19,564 nt of DNA, taken from NCBI GenBank assembly GCA_934567355.1, contig CAKTJC010000043.1:1-19564 (forward strand), given 5' to 3'. How positions within the stretch are numbered: position 1 is the stretch's first letter; every line of letters begins with the position of its first letter. The stretch comes from an uncultured Oscillospiraceae bacterium (GTDB lineage: Bacteria; Bacillota; Clostridia; Oscillospirales; Oscillospiraceae). The translations under genes were made by a program, and so were the position numbers. The notes below the pieces were generated by a model. It was not told the DNA's origin, searched no databases, and was given only the letters and a program-made list of their open reading frames with translations. This document shows positions 14,619-19,564 of the stretch, piece by piece.

Positions 14619-14749
14619 CTAAGAAAACTCTGATTAGGGAAGCTCTGATTAGGGCCTATCTGGAAGAGCCCTATGTCCCCCACCCCATCATGGAACCGCT
14701 GGATGCCAATCCGCCTCAAGGCGTAATCCTGGTCAACGAAAAGAAATAA
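14619..14749 (+). pseudogene. Possible C-terminal gene remnant
   Basis: A plus-strand frame reads '...KTLIREALIRAYLEEPYVPH' and continues 'PIMEPLDANPPQGVILVNEKK' to a TAA at 14747-14749, with codon choice like the neighbouring genes. No ribosome site or plausible start precedes it; the earlier part of the frame lies in the proline operon promoter and looks non-coding. A 12-base direct repeat CTCTGATTAGGG (14628-14639 and 14643-14654, period 15 bases) duplicates five codons in frame. It may be the tail of a decayed gene. I do not recognise the family, and chance cannot be excluded. Confidence 0.3.
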
Positions 14750-14754
14750 AAGGC

Positions 14755-14784
14755 TTTACATCTCCTCGTAACAGATGGTATACT
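14755..14784 (+). promoter_or_regulatory. Promoter of the GH3 gene
   Basis: TTTACA (14755-14760) and TATACT (14779-14784) are 18 bases apart. Transcription would start around 14791, just before the perfect hairpin at 14797-14832. Confidence 0.7.
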
Positions 14785-14796
14785 TACCGTGTCTGG

Positions 14797-14832
14797 CAGG
14801 GGCAGCAGGCGTCATTTTGCCTGCTGCCCCTG
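14797..14832 (+). promoter_or_regulatory. Perfect 14-bp hairpin in the GH3 leader
   Basis: CAGGGGCAGCAGGC (14797-14810) pairs without mismatch with GCCTGCTGCCCCTG (14819-14832) around the loop GTCATTTT. It sits a few bases after the predicted transcription start and ends about nine bases before the AAAGGAGG ribosome site. No T run follows the stem, so it is not an ordinary terminator. It may stabilise the 5' end of the mRNA or be an operator for a dimeric regulator. Confidence 0.7.
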
Positions 14833-14859
14833 CGTATATCAAAGGAGGACGGTGCGTAC

Positions 14860-17055
14860 ATGCAGCAGAAAACGGACGGAATTTACTATTTGGAACAGCC
14901 CGGAAAAAATCTGAGCTGGAGCAAGGACAGCGGCGTAACCCTGATCCGGCAGGATGAGCTTTGCTTTAAAGATCTGGAGCGAACCGGGACGCTGCTCCCC
15001 TATGAGGATTGGCGGCTGGACGACTGGACACGGGCTATAGATCTTGCCCAGCGCCTGACGCTGGAAGAGATCGCCGGATTGATGCTCTATTCTCCCCATC
15101 AATCCGTGCCCGGCACGCGGATGCCCTTCGTGGGCACCTATGGCGGCAAGCGCTTCCAGGATGCCGGATGCGAGGCACACGCACTGTCCGACCAGCAGCG
15201 GGAATTTCTGGGGAAGGAACACATCCGCCACGTCCTGCTGACCACCGTGAAGGACGCCGCCACCAGCGCAAAATGGAATAATGAATTGCAGAAGATGGCA
15301 GAGGCAATGCCCCACGGCATCCCGGTCAACATCTCTACCGACCCGCGCAACGGAGCCCGCGACTCTTCCACCGTGGAATTCCGCACCGGCGGCGAGAGCG
15401 TAAGCAAATGGCCGGAGGGCGTAGGCTTTGCCGCCTGCTTTGACCCGGAAGTCGTGCGCCAGTTTGCCGAGGATGCCTCCAGAGAATACCGCGCCCTGGG
15501 CATCTGCACGGCGCTCGGCCCTCAGATCGACCTGTGCACCGAGCCCAGATGGATGCGCTTCATCGACACCCTGGGAATGCAGACGGAGGCCAGCAAGCAG
15601 ATGGTAAAGGCCTATTGCGACGGGATGCAGACCACCTCCGCCACCGGCGGCTGGGGCATGGAAAGCGTCAACACCATGGTGAAGCACTGGCCCGGCGGCG
15701 GCACCGGCGAGGGCGGACGGGACGCTCACTACGCCTTCGGCGAATATGCGGTCTATCCGGGAAACAACGCACAGGAGCACCTGAAGCCCTTTACCGAGGC
15801 CGCCTTCCGGCTGGACGGCGGCACCAAAGCTGCTGCTGCGGTGATGCCGTACTACACCGTCTCCTGGGAACTGGATACCAAAAATCGCAAAAATGTGGGC
15901 AACTCCTACAGCGAGTACATCATACACGATCTGCTGCGGGGAAAATACGATTATCAGGGCGTCGTATGCACCGACTGGGGCATCACCGACGACCCGAACC
16001 CCACCATCGAGGGATTCGGCTCCCGGTGCTACGGCATGGAGCGCTATACACAGGCCGAGCGGCACCTGATTGCCATCATGAACGGCGTGGATCAATTCGG
16101 TGGAAACAGTTCCATCGCCCCCATTGTGGAGGCGTATCAGATCGGCTGCAGGCAGTTTGGCGAGGACGCCATGCGGGCGCGGATGGAGCTGTCTGCAGCG
16201 CGGCTGCTGAAAAACATCTTCCAGTGCGGTCTGTTTGAGGATCCGTATCTGGACCCGGAACAGTCCGCAAAAGTCGTCGGCTGCGAGGAATTCGTCCGCC
16301 ATGGGATGCTGGCGCAGCACAAGAGCGTGGTTTTGCTGAAAAACAAAGGAAGCGTCCTTCCCCTGCAGAAGGGGCTGAAGCTCTATATCCCCAACCGTCA
16401 CATCGGCGAAAGCATGAGCTTTATGCGCCAGAAGGTACCCGCCCGGGACATCGACCCGGTAGAAGCATCGCTGATCGCGCGCTATGGCACCCGGGTGGAG
16501 CGTCCGGAAGAAGCCGATGCCGCCATCGTCTTCATCGAAAGCCCCAGCTGCAACTGCTATAACGCAGAGGATGCAGGCAACGGCTACCTGCCCATCACGC
16601 TGCAATACCGCCCGTATACGGCAACGGAAGCCCGTCCCGTCTCCATTGCAGGGGGAGACTTCCGGGAGGACTTCACCAACCGCAGCTATCGCGGAAAAAC
16701 CAACACCGCATACAACGAACAGGATCTGGACAACATTCTGGAAACGCGCAGGAAAATGGGCGGAAAACCCGTTATCGTCTGCGCCTGCATCAGCAATCCC
16801 ATGGTCATGGCGGAATTTGAGCGTCAGACGGATGCCATCGTAGCCGAATTCGGCGTATCCACCCAGGCGGTGCTGGACATTGTATTTGGTGACTATGCGC
16901 CCACCGGACGGCTCCCGCTGCAAATTCCCCGGGATATGGAAACGGTGGAGCGCCACTGCGAGGACGTGGCGCTGGATCTGCAGCCGCATACCGACGAATG
17001 TGGAAACCGGTATGACTACGGCTTTGGACTGAACTACAGCGGAATTATCTCGTAA
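14860..17055 (+). CDS. Glycoside hydrolase family 3 (beta-glucosidase-like)
   Basis: A 731-residue GH3 enzyme that should remove terminal sugars from beta-linked oligosaccharides. The N-terminal TIM-barrel (about 40-410) includes substrate-pocket motifs 'KHWPGGG' (Lys275, His276) and the nucleophile Asp372 in 'VVCTDWG'. The C-terminal alpha/beta sandwich (about 440-700) contains 'HKSVVLLKNKGSVLPL' and ends with 'PTGRLPLQIPRDM' and 'YDYGFGLNYSG'. There is no signal peptide, so it acts in the cytoplasm, and no C-terminal fibronectin-III-like domain. ATG 14860 follows AAAGGAGG by 11 bases. It has its own promoter, leader hairpin and terminator, so it is a single-gene unit. No transporter lies beside it to suggest the sugar. 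The sandwich domain differs enough from common beta-glucosidases that specificity is open. Confidence 0.93.
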   Translation: MQQKTDGIYYLEQPGKNLSWSKDSGVTLIRQDELCFKDLERTGTLLPYEDWRLDDWTRAIDLAQRLTLEEIAGLMLYSPHQSVPGTRMPFVGTYGGKRFQDAGCEAHALSDQQREFLGKEHIRHVLLTTVKDAATSAKWNNELQKMAEAMPHGIPVNISTDPRNGARDSSTVEFRTGGESVSKWPEGVGFAACFDPEVVRQFAEDASREYRALGICTALGPQIDLCTEPRWMRFIDTLGMQTEASKQMVKAYCDGMQTTSATGGWGMESVNTMVKHWPGGGTGEGGRDAHYAFGEYAVYPGNNAQEHLKPFTEAAFRLDGGTKAAAAVMPYYTVSWELDTKNRKNVGNSYSEYIIHDLLRGKYDYQGVVCTDWGITDDPNPTIEGFGSRCYGMERYTQAERHLIAIMNGVDQFGGNSSIAPIVEAYQIGCRQFGEDAMRARMELSAARLLKNIFQCGLFEDPYLDPEQSAKVVGCEEFVRHGMLAQHKSVVLLKNKGSVLPLQKGLKLYIPNRHIGESMSFMRQKVPARDIDPVEASLIARYGTRVERPEEADAAIVFIESPSCNCYNAEDAGNGYLPITLQYRPYTATEARPVSIAGGDFREDFTNRSYRGKTNTAYNEQDLDNILETRRKMGGKPVIVCACISNPMVMAEFERQTDAIVAEFGVSTQAVLDIVFGDYAPTGRLPLQIPRDMETVERHCEDVALDLQPHTDECGNRYDYGFGLNYSGIIS

Positions 17056-17056
17056 T

Positions 17057-17096
17057 ATTTCGGGGGCATCTCTTTCGGGAGCTGTCCCCGAATTCT
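17057..17096 (+). terminator. Terminator of the GH3 gene
   Basis: TTCGGGG (17059-17065) pairs with CCCCGAA (17086-17092), with an inner CTCTTTCGGGAG hairpin, followed by TTCTTTCT. It starts four bases after the GH3 stop codon. Confidence 0.75.
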
Positions 17097-17126
17097 TTCT
17101 GACTTGACCGCTTTCGCATATTTCCG

Positions 17127-17155
17127 TTGACTTTCGGACATACCACCCATATAAT
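17127..17155 (+). promoter_or_regulatory. Promoter of the zinc-ribbon/RCC1 gene
   Basis: TTGACT (17127-17132) and TATAAT (17150-17155) with exactly 17 bases between them. The start codon at 17182 follows closely, so the leader is only about 20 bases. The ribosome site is AAGGG/GCGG-like and not strong. Confidence 0.85.
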
Positions 17156-17181
17156 GACAGGAAGAAAAGGGCGGTGAATGC

Positions 17182-19413
17182 ATGGCAACATTAAAATGCA
17201 AATACTGCGGCGGAAATGTTACGCCGTTCCCTGAAAACGACCTGGGCACCTGCGCAAGCTGCGGGGCAGTGATGACGCTGCCAAAGAATACCGATAAGCA
17301 GCACGCCGCCGCCCACAACTGCGGCAATTATCTCCGGCGCGCCGGGAAATTCGGCAAGGCGCTGGAGGTCTATCAAAAGCTGCTGGCCGAAGATGAAACC
17401 GATGCCGAAAGCTGCTGGTGCAGCGCCCTGTGCCGGTTTGGTGTGCAGTATGTCGAAGATGAAGGCGGTGGCTACCGTCCCGTCGTTCTGCGTCCAGAGG
17501 CCGGAAACTTCACGGAATGCGGGGACTATCTGGCAGCGCTCCATTTTTCCGATGGGGCGGTGCATCTGCAATACGAAAAGGAAGCGGCAAAAATCGCTGC
17601 CTGTCTGGTAAAACCCGCCGAGCAGCAAGCTGCCCCATCCCCGATGAAGCAAGGGTTTGCGCTTCTGAAACAGGGCGATTTTTCCGCGGCGGACAGCTGC
17701 TTCTCCAACGTGCTGGAGGATTCACCCGAAAATGCCATGGCACACTTAGGGCGCTTGCTGGCCGCGTGCAAATGCACCGAGCCAAAGGAGCTCCCCGCCT
17801 GTGGTCAACCGATCGCGAAAAGCATACACTATCGCAATGCCCTGCAATACGGGGATGACGATCTGAAAAAGTTCCTGCAATCCGCCGCCCGCCGGTCACA
17901 GCAGCAAGGGCAGCCCGACAAGCAGCGCCAGATCTATGCTCATGCGGTCGCTGCCATGGAATCGGCCGCTACCAATGAGGAATACCGTCAGGCGGCGCGA
18001 ATGTTCGGCCAACTGGGCGACTATCAGGACGCAAAGGCTCTTGCCCAGACATGTCTGCGTCAGGCAGAGGTGCTCCGCAAGGATGGCATCTATCAGGCCG
18101 CGGCTGCGGCAAAAAAGCGGGGAGATGCGGCAGGCGCAGCCAAACTGTTCAGCCAAATCCCCGGTTGGCGGGATGCCAACACCCAGGCAGTGCAGAACAA
18201 GCAGCGTTCTGAGGCGCAGAAGGCCGCCAAAAATGAGCAGGAGCATTGGGTCGCCAGTGCCGGCAGGCGGATCGCAGCCACGCTGCTGGCAGCAGCGCTG
18301 ATCATTGCCGGCATCTATTTGTTTATAACGAAATATTTTATTCCCCAGCAAAAATACGAAGCTGCCCAAACACTGCTGGAGGCAGGCAACCGGGAGGAAG
18401 CCATCGAGGCCTTCCAGGCATTGGAAGGTTTCAAGGATTCTCCGCAGCGGGTTCTGTCGATCCAGGAGGAGTGGTACAGCCAAGCCGAAGTGCTTTTAAA
18501 TGCCGGAGACGTCAACCGCGCTGCCGCCATTTTTGGCGGACTGCGGGATTACGAGGATTCTCGCGAGCGCAGTCAGGCACTGTGGGCACAGATCACCCAG
18601 CCGGAACTGATCAGTGCCGGCGGCTGGTACACCGCAGCACTGCGAAGCGACAGGATGGTCAATGCGGTTGGGGACAATCGCTCGAAGCAATGCGAGATCG
18701 GCTCCTGGATGGGCATTGCGTCCGTCAGTGCCGGATGGGAGCACACCATCGGGCTGCGCACCGACGGAACTGTGATCGCCGCCGGGTATAACGGAGACGG
18801 CCGCGGCGATGTGGACGGGTGGCGGAATATGGTTGCCGTCTCTGCCGGTCAGTGGCACACCGTGGGGCTGAAATCCAACGGGAGAGTGATCGGTCTGGGC
18901 TGTGACAACGACGGGCGGATCGATTTTGGCACCTGGCGGGACATCATTGCCGTCAGCGCCGGGCGAAACCATACGGTCGGGCTGGAGGCGGACTACACCG
19001 CCGTCGCTGTGGGCGACAACAGCAGCGGCCAATGCAATGTGGAGGGCTGGAGCAATCTGCTGGCTGTTTCCGCCGGGGGTGAACACACATTGGGGTTGAC
19101 TCGCGACGGTAAGGTACTGGCTGCGGGGCGGAAGACCGAGATGCAAAGCAGTGTGGCCGAGTGGGACAACATCATTGCCGTTTCTGCCGGGTACTACCAC
19201 AGCGTAGGGCTGAAGGCGGACGGAACTGTGGTTGCTGTGGGTGACAACGAATACGGCCAATGCGACGTCAGCGACTGGACAGATATTGTAGCCATCTCCG
19301 CAGGCGGCTGGCATACCCTTGGCTTGAAATCCGATGGTTCCATCGTAGCGATGGGCAGAGACGTGAACGGCCAGTGCGAAGTGCTTGGCTGGGACAATAT
19401 GATGGTGCCGTAA
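17182..19413 (+). CDS. Membrane protein with zinc ribbon, TPR-like region and seven-bladed RCC1 propeller
   Basis: A 743-residue protein. Residues 1-30 form a zinc ribbon (Cys6, Cys9, Cys24, Cys27). Residues about 40-350 are helical TPR/Sel1-like repeats with motifs such as 'AGKFGKALEVYQKLLAEDE' and 'FGQLGDYQDAKALAQ'. One membrane helix lies at about 364-386, preceded by Arg-Arg, so the N-terminus should be inside. Two more repeat units (about 390-470) follow outside the membrane. Residues 477-742 are exactly seven RCC1 repeats of 38 residues, enough for a closed propeller. RCC1 propellers bind proteins, so an exposed binding or adhesion role is plausible; in bacteria it is mostly unknown. 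It has its own promoter and no partner gene. The architecture is clear; the function is not. Confidence 0.92.
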   Translation: MATLKCKYCGGNVTPFPENDLGTCASCGAVMTLPKNTDKQHAAAHNCGNYLRRAGKFGKALEVYQKLLAEDETDAESCWCSALCRFGVQYVEDEGGGYRPVVLRPEAGNFTECGDYLAALHFSDGAVHLQYEKEAAKIAACLVKPAEQQAAPSPMKQGFALLKQGDFSAADSCFSNVLEDSPENAMAHLGRLLAACKCTEPKELPACGQPIAKSIHYRNALQYGDDDLKKFLQSAARRSQQQGQPDKQRQIYAHAVAAMESAATNEEYRQAARMFGQLGDYQDAKALAQTCLRQAEVLRKDGIYQAAAAAKKRGDAAGAAKLFSQIPGWRDANTQAVQNKQRSEAQKAAKNEQEHWVASAGRRIAATLLAAALIIAGIYLFITKYFIPQQKYEAAQTLLEAGNREEAIEAFQALEGFKDSPQRVLSIQEEWYSQAEVLLNAGDVNRAAAIFGGLRDYEDSRERSQALWAQITQPELISAGGWYTAALRSDRMVNAVGDNRSKQCEIGSWMGIASVSAGWEHTIGLRTDGTVIAAGYNGDGRGDVDGWRNMVAVSAGQWHTVGLKSNGRVIGLGCDNDGRIDFGTWRDIIAVSAGRNHTVGLEADYTAVAVGDNSSGQCNVEGWSNLLAVSAGGEHTLGLTRDGKVLAAGRKTEMQSSVAEWDNIIAVSAGYYHSVGLKADGTVVAVGDNEYGQCDVSDWTDIVAISAGGWHTLGLKSDGSIVAMGRDVNGQCEVLGWDNMMVP
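18610..19407 (+). repeat. Seven tandem RCC1 repeats of 114 bases
   Basis: The seven units begin at codons 477, 515, 553, 591, 629, 667 and 705. The shared pattern is [VI]SAG..HT.GL..DG.V.A.G.N..GQC.V..W..I.A. No unit has a gap or insertion. Units 1 and 5 are the most divergent (unit 1 has YT in place of HT). A single proline follows the last unit before the stop codon. Confidence 0.9.
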
Positions 19414-19451
19414 GCAGATATTTTGAATCTTATCTTCTTTCGCCAAAAAAA

Positions 19452-19482
19452 GTTCCCCGGGAGCGGAATGCTCCCGGGGAAC
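19452..19482 (-). terminator. Strong minus-strand terminator at the right edge
   Basis: GTTCCCCGGGAGC (19452-19464) pairs perfectly with GCTCCCGGGGAAC (19470-19482) around a five-base loop. On the minus strand it is followed by TTTTTTT, so it ends a transcript coming from the right of the window. On the plus strand only A bases precede and no T run follows, so it is at best a poor terminator for the RCC1 gene. A second hairpin, TTTGCCGCC/GGCGGCAAA (19510-19531), with TTTTTT at 19493-19498 on the minus strand, lies further right. A minus-strand frame ending in TGA at 19537-19539 may be the tail of that incoming gene, but only about eight codons are visible. Confidence 0.8.
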
Positions 19483-19564
19483 ACAGTGTGTCAAAAAAGC
19501 CTCGCAGAGTTTGCCGCCCGCAGGCGGCAAATAAAGTCAGATCATTTTCCGCCGGGGCGTGTAC

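Noticed and set aside
14839..16989. A 716-codon frame antisense to the GH3 gene
   Set aside because: It is a mirror frame in GC-rich coding DNA; it has no ribosome site and the GH3 frame is certain from its motifs.
18496..19530. A 344-codon frame antisense to the RCC1 repeats
   Set aside because: The repetitive sequence of the RCC1 gene produces a repetitive open mirror frame; no translation signals support it.
1..19564. CRISPR array or transposase-bearing insertion sequence
   Set aside because: No regularly spaced direct repeats and no transposase or integrase motif were seen in any frame.

Overview
The window looks like chromosome from a Gram-positive anaerobe of the class Clostridia, probably a gut commensal of the Oscillospiraceae/Ruminococcaceae type. 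The reasons are strong AGGAGG ribosome binding sites, sigma-A type promoters with 16-18 base spacers, an MacB/Vex-like ABC transporter with a divergent two-component system, a short ProB, an iron-sulfur aldo/keto reductase, and small proteins I associate with clostridial integrative elements. The genus cannot be fixed from sequence reading alone.

Layout. 1-130: start of an XRE-type regulator (minus strand) with a consensus promoter. 196-323 and 1066-1218: two copies, in opposite orientation, of a structured intergenic repeat whose hairpin stems differ in sequence but keep their pairing. They flank a gene for an orphan four-helix membrane protein (369-968). 1265-5101 (minus): a four-gene operon of lipoprotein, two FtsX/MacB-type permeases and an ABC ATPase. 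5247-7231 (plus): a divergent OmpR-family response regulator and its sensor kinase, the likely controllers of the transporter, ending at a hairpin terminator. 7232-10460: an accessory, mostly AT-rich island. It holds a strong promoter with a 5' hairpin, a TTG-started 58-residue ORF, a KAP-type P-loop NTPase whose N-terminal membrane part lies in a different frame across an A6 run, a DUF6061-like small protein and probable gene debris. It abuts tRNA-Leu(UAA) (10466-10551, minus).

10674-14510 (minus): a proB-proA-proC proline biosynthesis operon with a ferredoxin-like aldo/keto reductase as last gene. 14860-17055 (plus): a cytoplasmic GH3 beta-glycosidase with a perfect 14-bp hairpin in its leader. 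17182-19413 (plus): a membrane-anchored protein with a cytoplasmic zinc ribbon and TPR-like region, one helix, and an exported domain of exactly seven 38-residue RCC1 blades. Minus-strand terminators at the right edge point to a gene entering from the right.

The best candidates for something undescribed are the paired structured repeats, the frame-split KAP NTPase next to mobile-element debris and a tRNA, and the zinc-ribbon/RCC1 surface protein. No CRISPR array, rRNA or transposase gene was seen.
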